Source: Paracoccus sp. R12_2 (GTDB lineage Bacteria > Pseudomonadota > Alphaproteobacteria > Rhodobacterales > Rhodobacteraceae). From it: a stretch of DNA of 64,000 nucleotides. The stretch lies in assembly GCF_017744015.1 (NCBI RefSeq), contig NZ_JAGHRA010000001.1, positions 124,001 through 188,000 of the forward strand, written 5' to 3'. The position numbers and the translations under genes were made by a program. Of the stretch, positions 8,934 through 16,836 are shown piece after piece (the first letter of the stretch is position 1; each line of letters begins with the position of its first letter). The notes beneath the pieces are model-generated. The model did no database searches, was not told the origin of the DNA, and saw only the letters and a list, made by a program, of their open reading frames with translations.

Positions 8934-9689
8934 ATGCAGCCATTTCGCAGAGGCCGTTACCGGGCGAGGCTGGCAGAGACCCCGGAAGACATCGGCGCCG
9001 CGCAGCGACTGCGCTGGCTTTGCTTCGTCGCGCGCAACGGTGCGGTGGACGACGGATTGCAGATCGACGCCGACCGGCTGGACGACGATTGCCTGCACAT
9101 GATGATCGAGATGGTGGAAACCGGCCAGCTTGTCTGCTGCTATCGCTTTCTTCCGCTGTCCGGCGGGTCCGAGATCGCGCGCAGCTACTCGGCACAGTTC
9201 TACAACCTTTCGGCGCTGGAATCCTTTGACGGCCCGATGGTCGAGATGGGGCGGTTCTGCATCCATCCCGAATTCCGCGACCCCGACATCATCCGCACCG
9301 CATGGGCCGCCATGACCCGCCATGTCGACGAGGCGGGAATCGAGATGCTGTTCGGCTGTTCCAGCTTCGTGGGCACCGAACCCGAAGACCATGCCGAGGC
9401 ATTCGCGATGCTGAAGGAACGCCATCTTGCCCCGCGCAGATGGTGGCCGCGGGTCAAGGCGCCCAAGGTCTTCCGTTTCGCGCGCGCCTTGCGCCTGCGC
9501 AAGCCCGACCCGAAACGCGCCATGGCTGCCATGCCGCCCTTGCTGCGCAGCTATCTGGCGATGGGCGGCTGGGTCAGCGATCACGCGGTGGTCGATCCGA
9601 CCCTGCGCACCATGCATGTCTTCACCGGCGTCGAGATCCGCGCGATCCCCCCCGCGCGCCGCCGGTTGCTGCGGGCAGTCTCTGGCTGA
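8934..9689 (+). CDS. GNAT-type N-acyltransferase, OlsB-like (ornithine lipid synthesis)
   Basis: The protein has 251 residues. Segments typical of the OlsB/hemolysin-like acyltransferases are RLRWLCFVA near residue 23, SAQFYNLSALE with VEMGRFCIHPEFRD at about 87-115, and FGCSSFVGT near 139. OlsB joins a 3-hydroxyacyl group from AcpP to ornithine, the first step of ornithine lipid synthesis in many Rhodobacterales and Rhizobiales. The ATG at 8934 is preceded by AGAGG. The usual partner olsA is not adjacent. The next feature downstream is the urease operon leader. Confidence 0.75.
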   Translation: MQPFRRGRYRARLAETPEDIGAAQRLRWLCFVARNGAVDDGLQIDADRLDDDCLHMMIEMVETGQLVCCYRFLPLSGGSEIARSYSAQFYNLSALESFDGPMVEMGRFCIHPEFRDPDIIRTAWAAMTRHVDEAGIEMLFGCSSFVGTEPEDHAEAFAMLKERHLAPRRWWPRVKAPKVFRFARALRLRKPDPKRAMAAMPPLLRSYLAMGGWVSDHAVVDPTLRTMHVFTGVEIRAIPPARRRLLRAVSG

Positions 9690-9726
9690 CGCGGCGACCG
9701 CGCCCCGGCGTCCCGCCACGCAAGAA

Positions 9727-9745
9727 CTGCCCGAAATGCGGGCAG
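9727..9745. promoter_or_regulatory. perfect palindrome CTGCCCG-N5-CGGGCAG, copy 1 (putative operator)
   Basis: Seven-base arms match perfectly around AAATG. It lies 103 bases before the ureD start and 37 bases after the olsB stop. No T-run follows, so it does not look like an intrinsic terminator. The same palindrome recurs at 9777 and 15302. Confidence 0.6.
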
Positions 9746-9746
9746 G

Positions 9747-9776
9747 TTGCGCCGATCGTTTGCACTGACGGTATTC
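9747..9776 (+). promoter_or_regulatory. weak promoter-like sequence between the two ureD palindromes
   Basis: TTGCGC (9747-9752) and GTATTC (9771-9776) are spaced by 18 bases. The predicted transcript start would fall inside palindrome copy 2. The match to the sigma-70 consensus is poor, which would fit a regulated promoter. Confidence 0.25.
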
Positions 9777-9795
9777 CTGCCCGCTATCCGGGCAG
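9777..9795. promoter_or_regulatory. perfect palindrome CTGCCCG-N5-CGGGCAG, copy 2 (putative operator)
   Basis: The arms are identical to copy 1 around CTATC, with centres exactly 50 bases apart. It ends 53 bases before the ureD ATG. Confidence 0.6.
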
Positions 9796-9848
9796 CGCCG
9801 GTCGCCTCGCGCATTGACCTTGACCTGTGCCGGGCGCCCTCTCGCGCC

Positions 9849-10664
9849 ATGTTCGACACACCCGCCCCCTCTCTGATCATGCAGCGTAGCAGCGGCCGCG
9901 CGCATGTCGTCATGGGGCCGCGCGGCATCGTCGATCTTGCGCAATCGGGATCGGCCAAGGCGATGCTGCCGCGGATGACGGCGGGCCTGCCCGAGATCGT
10001 GTTCCTGAACACCTCGGGCGGTCTGGCATCCGGCGACCGGCTGGAATTCGGCGTCGATCTGCGTCCCGGCACGCGGGCGCTGGCCACCACCCAGACCGCC
10101 GAACGCGCCTATCGCGCCGAGGCGGGTCCGGCCCGCGCCGCCGTGCATCTGCGGGTCGGTCAGGGTGCGTGGCTGGACTGGCTGCCACAGGAAACCATCC
10201 TGTTCGATGGCGCGCGGCTGACCCGCGAAACCCGGATCGATCTGGCGCCGGACGCTGGCTGCATGCTGCTGGAAACCGTCGTGCTGGGACGGCTGGCGAT
10301 GGGCGAGCGTCTGTCGCGCCTGTCGCTGACCGACCGGCGCATCGTGCGGCGCGCGGGACGGGTGGTCCATAACGACGCGCTGGCGCTGGACGATGCGGCG
10401 CTGCCCCGCCTGGCCGATGCGGCGATGCTGGATGGTGCCCGCGCGATGTCCACCCTGACGGTGATCGCGCCCAACGCCGCCGACCTTCTTGACCGCGCGC
10501 GTGGCCTGCTGGACGAACCCGGCGTCACCGCCGCCGCCAGCGCCCCCCCCGGCCGTCTGATCCTGCGCCTGCTGGCCGCCGACGGCTGGCCGCTGCGGCG
10601 ACAGGTCACCCGCCTTCTGGCCGCTTTGCGCCCCGATCCCCTTCCCCGTATCTGGCAGGTCTGA
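9849..10664 (+). CDS. ureD: urease accessory protein UreD
   Basis: The protein has 271 residues from the ATG at 9849 (MFDTPAPSL). Family segments are [19 protein letters not shown] near residue 52 and [17 protein letters not shown] near residue 108. UreD (UreH) binds the urease apoprotein and, with UreF and UreG, forms the nickel-insertion complex. The frame stays open upstream to a TTG at 9747, but that stretch is the palindrome-rich leader and has no family similarity. First gene of ureDAJBCEFG; ureA starts two bases after its stop. Confidence 0.93.
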   Translation: MFDTPAPSLIMQRSSGRAHVVMGPRGIVDLAQSGSAKAMLPRMTAGLPEIVFLNTSGGLASGDRLEFGVDLRPGTRALATTQTAERAYRAEAGPARAAVHLRVGQGAWLDWLPQETILFDGARLTRETRIDLAPDAGCMLLETVVLGRLAMGERLSRLSLTDRRIVRRAGRVVHNDALALDDAALPRLADAAMLDGARAMSTLTVIAPNAADLLDRARGLLDEPGVTAAASAPPGRLILRLLAADGWPLRRQVTRLLAALRPDPLPRIWQV

Positions 10665-10666
10665 CG

Positions 10667-10978
10667 ATGAATCTTTCCCCCCGCGAACGCGAAAAGCTGC
10701 TGGTCTCGGTCGCCGCCATGGTCGCCCGTGGCCGATTGCAGCGCGGCGTCAGGTTGAACCACCCCGAGGCGATCGCGCTGATCACCGATTTCGTGGTCGA
10801 GGGCGCGCGCGACGGCCGTTCGGTCGCCGACCTGATGCAGGCCGGCGCGCATGTGATCACGGCCGGCCAGTGCATGGACGGCGTGCCCGAGATGATCGAC
10901 TCCGTGCAGGTCGAGGCGACCTTTCCCGACGGCACCAAGCTGGTGACCGTCCACCACCCCATCCGGCAAGAGGCCTGA
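10667..10978 (+). CDS. ureA: urease subunit gamma
   Basis: The protein has 103 residues (family norm about 100). It begins [12 protein letters not shown] and carries [13 protein letters not shown] and [15 protein letters not shown], which are highly conserved. It is the small structural subunit that assembles with UreB and UreC into the trimer of heterotrimers. Two bases separate it from ureD and one from ureJ. The separate ureA and ureB genes, with ureJ inserted between them, are the arrangement seen in several alphaproteobacteria. Confidence 0.98.
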   Translation: MNLSPREREKLLVSVAAMVARGRLQRGVRLNHPEAIALITDFVVEGARDGRSVADLMQAGAHVITAGQCMDGVPEMIDSVQVEATFPDGTKLVTVHHPIRQEA

Positions 10979-10979
10979 C

Positions 10980-11543
10980 ATGAAGAACATCCCGCGCATC
11001 ACCGCAGCAGCCCTTCTGCTGCCGCAGGCCGCACTGGCCCATCCCGGCCATGATCAGGGCCAGTTCCTCGGCGGGTTGTCGCATCCGGTCGGCGGCGCGG
11101 ACCATCTGCTGGCGATGGTCGCGCTTGGCCTTCTGGCCGCGCAGTTCGGCGGCCGTGGGGCCTGGGCGCTGCCGCTGACCTTCGTCGGCAGCATGATCGC
11201 GGGCGGGCTGTCGGGCTATGCCGGGCTTCCCTTTCCGGGGGTCGAGCCGATGATCCTGGCCTCGGTCGTCATTCTGGGCGTGCTGGTGGCGATGGCCGCC
11301 CGCCCGCCGCTTGGCCTGCTGCTGCCGGGTGTGGCGCTGTTCGGCGTCGCGCATGGCTGGGCGCATGGCGCCGAAGGACCGGCCAGTGGCATGATCCCTT
11401 ATGCCGCGGGTTTCGCGCTGATGACGATGGCGCTGCATCTGGCGGGCATCGGCGCGGGCCGGCTGCTGCGGCGGGGCGCGCTGCTGCGCGGACTTGGCGG
11501 CAGCACCGCGCTGGCCGGTCTGGCGCTGGCCTTCGGGGGTTGA
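10980..11543 (+). CDS. ureJ: HupE/UreJ family nickel permease-like protein
   Basis: This 187-residue membrane protein has a signal sequence ending near AALA and about six hydrophobic segments. The HupE/UreJ signature appears as HPGHD (about residues 21-25) and [19 protein letters not shown] (about 32-50), where His and Asp are proposed nickel ligands, followed by [10 protein letters not shown] near 120. The family is thought to move nickel or cobalt across the inner membrane. It sits between ureA and ureB, with the ureB ATG two bases after its stop, so it very likely supplies nickel for urease. Confidence 0.9.
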   Translation: MKNIPRITAAALLLPQAALAHPGHDQGQFLGGLSHPVGGADHLLAMVALGLLAAQFGGRGAWALPLTFVGSMIAGGLSGYAGLPFPGVEPMILASVVILGVLVAMAARPPLGLLLPGVALFGVAHGWAHGAEGPASGMIPYAAGFALMTMALHLAGIGAGRLLRRGALLRGLGGSTALAGLALAFGG

Positions 11544-11545
11544 CC

Positions 11546-11851
11546 ATGATCCCCGGTGAAATCCTGCCCGCCCAAGGCCAGATCACGCTGAATCAGGGCC
11601 GGGACCCGGTCACGGTCATGGTCGCCAATACCGGCGACCGCCCGATCCAGGTCGGCAGCCACTATCATTTCGCCGAAACCAACCCCGCGCTGGATTTCGA
11701 CCGGGCCGCCGCGCGCGGCATGCGCCTGTCGATCCCGGCGGGCACCGCCGTCAGGTTCGAACCCGGCCAGTCGCGCGAGGTCCAGTTGATCCCCTATGCC
11801 GGCGACCGCGTCGTGCAGGGATTCCGCCAAGACATCATGGAGGCGCTGTAG
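11546..11851 (+). CDS. ureB: urease subunit beta
   Basis: The protein has 101 residues, with [16 protein letters not shown] at the start, [21 protein letters not shown] in the middle and [16 protein letters not shown] toward the end. These are the standard blocks of UreB, a beta-barrel-like structural subunit. The ATG at 11546 lies two bases past the ureJ stop; a TTG two codons earlier is within the ureJ stop region and unlikely. The ureC start follows one base after the stop. Confidence 0.98.
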   Translation: MIPGEILPAQGQITLNQGRDPVTVMVANTGDRPIQVGSHYHFAETNPALDFDRAAARGMRLSIPAGTAVRFEPGQSREVQLIPYAGDRVVQGFRQDIMEAL

Positions 11852-11852
11852 C

Positions 11853-13541
11853 ATGGCCCAGACACTCAGCCGCGCCGACTATGCGGCGCTTTACGGCCCG
11901 ACCACAGGCGACCGGATCCGGCTGGCCGATACGGAATTGCTGATCCAGATCGAACGCGACCTGACCGTGCCGGGCGAAGAGGTGAAATTCGGCGGCGGCA
12001 AGGTCGTGCGCGACGGCATGGGCCAAAGCCAGATCACCCGCGAAGGCGGTGCGATGGACACGGTCATCACCGGCGTCGTCGTCTTCGACCATCAGGGCAT
12101 CGTCAAGGCCGATGTCGGGCTGAAGGACGGGCGCGTCGCGGGCATCGGCAAGGCGGGCAATCCCGACACCCAGCCCGGTGTCACCCTGATCATCGGACCG
12201 GGGACCGAGATCATCGCCGGTGAAGGCCGCATCCTGACGCCCGGCGGATTTGACTGCCATATCCATTTCATCTGCCCGCAGCAGGTCGATCACGCGATCC
12301 ACTCCGGCGTCACCACGATGCTGGGCGGCGGCACCGGCCCCGCGCATGGCACGCTGGCCACCACCTGCACCCCCGGCCCGTGGCACATCGCCCGCATGCT
12401 GGAGGCCTGCGCCGACCTGCCCGTCAATATCGGCATCGCGGGCAAGGGCAATGCCAGCCAGCCCGCGCCGCTGGAGGAACAGGTTCGCGCCGGGGCCTGC
12501 GCGCTGAAGCTGCACGAAGACTGGGGCACCACCCCCGCCGCCATCGACACCTGCCTGACCGTCGCCGACCAGATGGACGTGCAGGTAATGATCCATACCG
12601 ACACGCTGAACGAGTCGGGCTTTGTCGAGGATACGATGGCCGCCATCGCCGGCAGGACAATCCATGCCTATCACACCGAGGGCGCGGGCGGAGGGCACGC
12701 CCCCGACATCATCCGCATGGTCGGCATGTCGAACGTGCTGCCATCGTCCACCAACCCGACGCGGCCCTATACCGGCAACACCATCGAAGAACATCTGGAC
12801 ATGCTGATGGTCTGCCACCATCTGGACCGGCGCGTGCCCGAGGATGTGTCCTTCGCCGAAAGCCGCATCCGGCGCGAAACCATCGCCGCCGAAGATATCC
12901 TGCACGATCTGGGCGCCTTCAGCGTCATTTCGTCGGACAGTCAGGCCATGGGCCGCGTGGGCGAGGTGATCATCCGCACCTGGCAGACCGCCGACAAGAT
13001 GCGCCGCCAGCGCGGTCGCCTGCCCGGCGAACAGGGTCAGAACGACAACCTGCGCGCCCGCCGCTATATCGCCAAATACACGATCAACCCGGCCATAGCG
13101 CATGGCGTCTCGCGCCATATCGGCAGCATAGAAGGTGGCAAGCGCGCCGATCTGGTCCTGTGGTCGCCCGCCTTCTTCGGCGTGAAGCCCGAAATGGTCC
13201 TGGTCGGCGGCCAGATCGCGGTGGCGCAGATGGGCGATCCGAACGGCTCGATCCCGGTGCAGCCGGTCTTCAGCCGCCCCATGTGGGGACACACGGGCCG
13301 CGCATCGTCGCTGTTCGTCAGTCGGGCGGGGCTGGACGCGGGCGCGGGCGACGGTCTGTCGAAATCGCTGATCGCGGTCGAAGACACCCGTGGCATCGGC
13401 AAGGCCGACATGGCGCTGAACGACGCCATGCCCGAAATCGAGGTCGATCCCGAAACCTACGAGGTCCGCGCAGATGGTCAGTTGCTGACCTGCGAACCCG
13501 CGACCGAGCTGCCGATGGCGCAGCGTTATTTCCTGTTCTGA
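11853..13541 (+). CDS. ureC: urease subunit alpha (catalytic)
   Basis: The protein has 562 residues (family about 567-570). All active-site residues are present with a shift of two relative to the Klebsiella enzyme. The nickel ligands are His136, His138, His248, His274 and Asp362. Lys219, in [10 protein letters not shown], is the carbamylated bridging lysine. Cys321 and His322 lie on the mobile flap (MVCHHLD). It hydrolyses urea to ammonia and carbamate in the cytosol. The ATG at 11853 lies one base after the ureB stop. The set is complete, so the enzyme should be active once nickel is inserted. Confidence 0.99.
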   Translation: MAQTLSRADYAALYGPTTGDRIRLADTELLIQIERDLTVPGEEVKFGGGKVVRDGMGQSQITREGGAMDTVITGVVVFDHQGIVKADVGLKDGRVAGIGKAGNPDTQPGVTLIIGPGTEIIAGEGRILTPGGFDCHIHFICPQQVDHAIHSGVTTMLGGGTGPAHGTLATTCTPGPWHIARMLEACADLPVNIGIAGKGNASQPAPLEEQVRAGACALKLHEDWGTTPAAIDTCLTVADQMDVQVMIHTDTLNESGFVEDTMAAIAGRTIHAYHTEGAGGGHAPDIIRMVGMSNVLPSSTNPTRPYTGNTIEEHLDMLMVCHHLDRRVPEDVSFAESRIRRETIAAEDILHDLGAFSVISSDSQAMGRVGEVIIRTWQTADKMRRQRGRLPGEQGQNDNLRARRYIAKYTINPAIAHGVSRHIGSIEGGKRADLVLWSPAFFGVKPEMVLVGGQIAVAQMGDPNGSIPVQPVFSRPMWGHTGRASSLFVSRAGLDAGAGDGLSKSLIAVEDTRGIGKADMALNDAMPEIEVDPETYEVRADGQLLTCEPATELPMAQRYFLF

Positions 13542-13550
13542 GGCCGAAAG

Positions 13551-14039
13551 ATGACCCTTCACTGCCACCGCATCATCCGCAACGCCCACGGCCCCTTCGC
13601 GGGCGAGCTGCGTCTGGACTACGAATCCCGCCTGCTGCGCCGCAAGCGGCTGACCTTCGATGCGGGGGATTTCCTGCTGGATCTGCCCGAGGTCACCAGC
13701 GTCGAGGATGGCGACGCGTTCCTGCTGTCCGACGGCCGCCGGATCGCCATGCGCGCCGCGCCGGAACCGGTGCTGGTCGTAACCGGCGATCTGCCCAGGC
13801 TGGCCTGGCATATCGGCAACCGCCACACCCCCTGCCGGATCGAGCCCGACCGCCTGATCATCCGACAGGACCATGTGCTTGAAGCCATGCTGCGCCAGCT
13901 TGGCGCGACGGTCGAATGCACCGATCTGCCGTTCAGCCCCGAAGGCGGCGCCTATGGCCATGGACGCACCTTCGGGCATGATCACGGCGCCAGTCACGAT
14001 CACGGCCACAGCCATGACCACCATCACGACCACGCCTGA
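13551..14039 (+). CDS. ureE: urease accessory protein UreE, His-rich nickel chaperone
   Basis: The protein has 162 residues. The N-terminal domain (ARGPF-like region, LDYESRLLRRKR) and the middle metal-binding domain (WHIGNRHTPCRIE near 84-96) match UreE. The last 25 residues are a His/Asp-rich tail with about eleven His, a nickel-storing extension found in some UreE proteins. It delivers nickel to the UreDFG-urease complex. The tail-coding DNA overlaps the start of ureF by 26 bases in another frame. Confidence 0.95.
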   Translation: MTLHCHRIIRNAHGPFAGELRLDYESRLLRRKRLTFDAGDFLLDLPEVTSVEDGDAFLLSDGRRIAMRAAPEPVLVVTGDLPRLAWHIGNRHTPCRIEPDRLIIRQDHVLEAMLRQLGATVECTDLPFSPEGGAYGHGRTFGHDHGASHDHGHSHDHHHDHA

Positions 14040-14664
14040 GGCCGCGCGGCTGCGGCTGGCGCAATATCTGTCGCCCGCCTTTCCGGTGGGCGGTTTCGCA
14101 TGGTCGCAAGGTCTGGAACACGCGATGGACCGCCACGCCGTGACACGCAGCACCCTGCCGGTCTGGCTGGCCGACTGGCTGGATCATGGCGCGGGATGGA
14201 CCGACGCCGTGCTGGTCGCGCTGTCCCTGCACGACGATGCCGATCACGCCGCGCTGGACGATCTGGCCCGCGCTTCCTGCCTGACCTCGGAACGGCTGAC
14301 CGAGACGCTGGAACAGGGCGCGGCCTTCGCCGCCAACGTATCGGCGATCGATCGGCCACTGCCCCCCGCCGCACTGCCGGTGGCGTTCGGGCGGGCCTGC
14401 GCGGCGATGCCCCTGCCCCGTTCCGAACTGATCGCGGCCTGGCTTCAGGCGCAGACGGCGGCGCTGATCAGCGCGGCGGTGCGCTTCCTGCCGCTGGGTC
14501 CGGTCGAGGGGCAGGCCATGCTGGCCGCCCTGCAACCCGCGATCCTGCGCGTGGCGGCGCGTGCCGCAGCGGCCTCTGACACCGATCTTCACAGCGCCAC
14601 ATGGGGCGCGGACATCGCCGCCATGTGCCACGAAACCATGCAGACAAGGATTTTCCGATCATGA
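14014..14664 (+). CDS. ureF: urease accessory protein UreF
   Basis: The protein has 216 residues. The conserved opening is [21 protein letters not shown] near residue 11, and the segment ending in [25 protein letters not shown] closes the protein as usual. UreF bridges UreD and UreG during GTP-dependent nickel insertion. The best start is the ATG at 14014, giving a short Thr-rich lead before the conserved helix. It overlaps ureE by 26 bases and ureG by the four bases ATGA, indicating translational coupling. Confidence 0.93.
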   Translation: MTTITTTPEAARLRLAQYLSPAFPVGGFAWSQGLEHAMDRHAVTRSTLPVWLADWLDHGAGWTDAVLVALSLHDDADHAALDDLARASCLTSERLTETLEQGAAFAANVSAIDRPLPPAALPVAFGRACAAMPLPRSELIAAWLQAQTAALISAAVRFLPLGPVEGQAMLAALQPAILRVAARAAAASDTDLHSATWGADIAAMCHETMQTRIFRS

Positions 14665-15299
14665 GCCTGCCCCCGCCGTCCAGTCACGGCCCCCTGCGCG
14701 TCGGCATCGGCGGCCCCGTCGGCGCCGGCAAGACCACCCTGACCGAACATCTGGCCCGCGCATTGGCACCGCGCCTGTCGATGGCCGTCATCACCAACGA
14801 CATCTATACCCGCGAGGATGCCGAGGCGCTGATGCGCGCGCAGGTTTTGCCCGCCGAACGCATCCGGGGCGTCGAAACCGGCGGCTGCCCGCATACCGCG
14901 ATCCGCGAAGACGCCAGCATCAACCTGGCCGCCATCGCCGATCTGAATGCGGCATTTCCCGACCTGCAGCTGATCCTGATCGAATCGGGCGGCGACAACC
15001 TGGCGGCGACCTTTTCGCCCGAACTGGCCGATCTGACGATCTATGTCATCGACACCGCCGCGGGTCAGGATATCCCGCGCAAGCGTGGACCCGGCCTTGC
15101 CCGGTCCGATCTGCTGATCGTGAACAAGACCGATCTGGCCCCGCATGTCGGCGTGGACCCGGTGCTGCTGGAATCCGATGCGGTCGAATCCCGTGGTGCC
15201 CGCCCGGTGATCATGGCCGCGCTGCGCCATGGAATCGGCGTCGATCGGATCGTCGAATTCCTGATCCGGCAGGGTGGGCTGACACCCGAACCGGCCTGA
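14661..15299 (+). CDS. ureG: urease accessory GTPase UreG
   Basis: The protein has 212 residues. The P-loop [13 protein letters not shown] lies near residues 15-27, [12 protein letters not shown] near 44, [15 protein letters not shown] with the conserved Cys-Pro-His metal site near 75, and [11 protein letters not shown] as the guanine-recognition motif near 155. This SIMIBI GTPase supplies energy for nickel transfer to urease. The start overlaps the ureF stop (ATGA). It ends the ure genes; a palindrome begins three bases after its stop. Confidence 0.98.
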   Translation: MSLPPPSSHGPLRVGIGGPVGAGKTTLTEHLARALAPRLSMAVITNDIYTREDAEALMRAQVLPAERIRGVETGGCPHTAIREDASINLAAIADLNAAFPDLQLILIESGGDNLAATFSPELADLTIYVIDTAAGQDIPRKRGPGLARSDLLIVNKTDLAPHVGVDPVLLESDAVESRGARPVIMAALRHGIGVDRIVEFLIRQGGLTPEPA

Positions 15300-15301
15300 A
15301 G

Positions 15302-15320
15302 CTGCCCGATTGTCGGGCAG
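15302..15320. promoter_or_regulatory. perfect palindrome CTGCCCG-N5-CGGGCAG, copy 3 (putative operator or attenuator)
   Basis: The arms are the same as at 9727 and 9777, around ATTGT, and the pairing extends to nine bases here. It starts three bases after the ureG stop and lies 172 bases before urtA. The following sequence is GC-rich with no T-run. It could serve as an operator for urt transcription, or as a weak 3' hairpin for the ure transcript. Confidence 0.55.
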
Positions 15321-15492
15321 CGCGGGCCGGCTCTGCCGCCTGGCCGCACAAACCCTGCCCGGCTCGCGCCAAGGTTGCTCGAATCCTGTCCAACTGCCTC
15401 TTTTTCCGCTCTTTCTGCATCTGCGAAGGCGCGATCCTTCCACGACATCACAACAGGGACACCGGCCAGCGGGCCGGGCGGAAAGGGCGAGA

Positions 15493-16776
15493 ATGAACAC
15501 CTTCACGAAGATGCTGATGCTGAGCAGCGCGATCGCGCTGGCCAACGGCGCATGGGCCCAAGAGGGAGAGCCGATCAAGATCGGCGTGCTGCATTCGCTG
15601 TCCGGCACCATGGCGATTTCCGAAACCACGCTGAAGGACACCGTCCTGATGATGGTCGAACAGCAGAACGCCAAGGGCGGGCTTCTGGGCCGCCCGATCG
15701 AGGCGGTGGTCGTCGATCCGGCATCGGACTGGCCGCTGTTTGCCGAAAAGGCCCGCGAATTGCTGACCGTCAGCGATGTGGATGCGATCTTCGGCTGCTG
15801 GACCAGCGTCAGCCGCAAATCGGTGCTGCCGGTGATCGAGGAACTGAACGGCCTGCTGTTCTATCCCGTGCAGTACGAGGGCGAGGAATCCTCGAAGAAC
15901 GTCATCTACACCGGCGCCGCGCCGAACCAGCAGGCGATCCCGGCGGTGGATTACATGGCCCAGGAACTGGGCGTCGAGAAATGGGCGCTGCTGGGAACCG
16001 ACTATGTCTATCCGCGCACCACGAACAACATCCTGGAAAGATACCTGACCGACAACGAACTGGCCGATGGCAAGATCTTCGTGAACTACACGCCGTTCGG
16101 CCATTCCGACTGGTCCAAGGTCGTCTCGGACGTCGTCGCACTGGGGGCAGACGGCAAGAAGGTCGGGGTCGTATCGACCATCAACGGCGACGCGAATGTG
16201 GGTTTCTACAAGGAACTTGCGGCGGCAGGCGTCAGTGCCGACGACATTCCGGTGATGGCCTTCTCGGTCGGCGAAGAGGAACTGTCCGGGCTGGATACCG
16301 CCAATCTGGTCGGTCACATGGCGGCCTGGAACTATTTCGAAACCGCAGACACGCCCGAAAACGAAGCCTTCATCAAGGAATGGCACCAGTTCACCGGCGA
16401 CGACAGCCGGGTGACCAATGACCCGATGGAAGCCACGATGATCGGCTTCAACGCATGGGTTGCGGCGGTCGAGAAGGCCGGAACGACCGATGTCGATCCG
16501 GTGCTGGACGCGATCGTGGGCGTCGAAGTGCCGAACCTGACCGGCGGCACCGCCACGGTCCTGCCGAACCACCACCTGACCAAGCCCGTGCTGATCGGCG
16601 AGATCCGCGAAGACGGCCAGTTCGACATCGTCAGCCAGACCGATCCCGTGCCGGGCGACGCCTGGACCGATTTCCTGCCGGAATCGTCGGTTCTGGACGC
16701 CGATTGGCCGGGCAAGTCCTGCGGTATGTGGAACACCGAAAGCGAAAGCTGCGTGCAGGTTCAGTCGAATTACTGA
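15493..16776 (+). CDS. urtA: urea ABC transporter, periplasmic urea-binding protein
   Basis: The protein has 427 residues with a signal peptide cleaved near AWA-QEG. IKIGVLHSLSGTMAISE opens the type I periplasmic binding fold. FGCWTSVSRKSVLPV and LLFYPVQYEGEE are characteristic of UrtA/FmdD-type amide-binding proteins. It captures urea in the periplasm for UrtBC. The ATG at 15493 has an AAGGGCG-like ribosome site. The upstream 193-base gap is the largest break in the urea block and probably holds its promoter. Downstream order urtBCDE is the standard one. Confidence 0.95.
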   Translation: MNTFTKMLMLSSAIALANGAWAQEGEPIKIGVLHSLSGTMAISETTLKDTVLMMVEQQNAKGGLLGRPIEAVVVDPASDWPLFAEKARELLTVSDVDAIFGCWTSVSRKSVLPVIEELNGLLFYPVQYEGEESSKNVIYTGAAPNQQAIPAVDYMAQELGVEKWALLGTDYVYPRTTNNILERYLTDNELADGKIFVNYTPFGHSDWSKVVSDVVALGADGKKVGVVSTINGDANVGFYKELAAAGVSADDIPVMAFSVGEEELSGLDTANLVGHMAAWNYFETADTPENEAFIKEWHQFTGDDSRVTNDPMEATMIGFNAWVAAVEKAGTTDVDPVLDAIVGVEVPNLTGGTATVLPNHHLTKPVLIGEIREDGQFDIVSQTDPVPGDAWTDFLPESSVLDADWPGKSCGMWNTESESCVQVQSNY

Positions 16777-16836
16777 TCCGTGCGCCGCGAAGGGGCGAAA
16801 GCGCCCCTTCGCCCCCAGCCCAGGGAAGATGCCATC

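Noticed and set aside
9727..9745. Simple intrinsic terminator of the olsB-like gene
   Set aside because: No T-run follows, and two further identical palindromes occur in the urea block, which favours an operator. It is not fully excluded.
11750..11775. tRNA T-arm-like GGTTCGAAC sequence
   Set aside because: It lies inside ureB in frame, and no acceptor or anticodon stem can be drawn around it.
11835..14153. Long open frame on the minus strand opposite ureC and ureE
   Set aside because: Antisense shadow of ureC, whose active-site residues are all intact; the antisense product has no recognisable fold.
15322..15492. Sigma-54 (NtrC-type) promoter for urtA
   Set aside because: I looked for GG-N10-GC with a TGGCAC/TTGC frame and found no convincing match in the gap.
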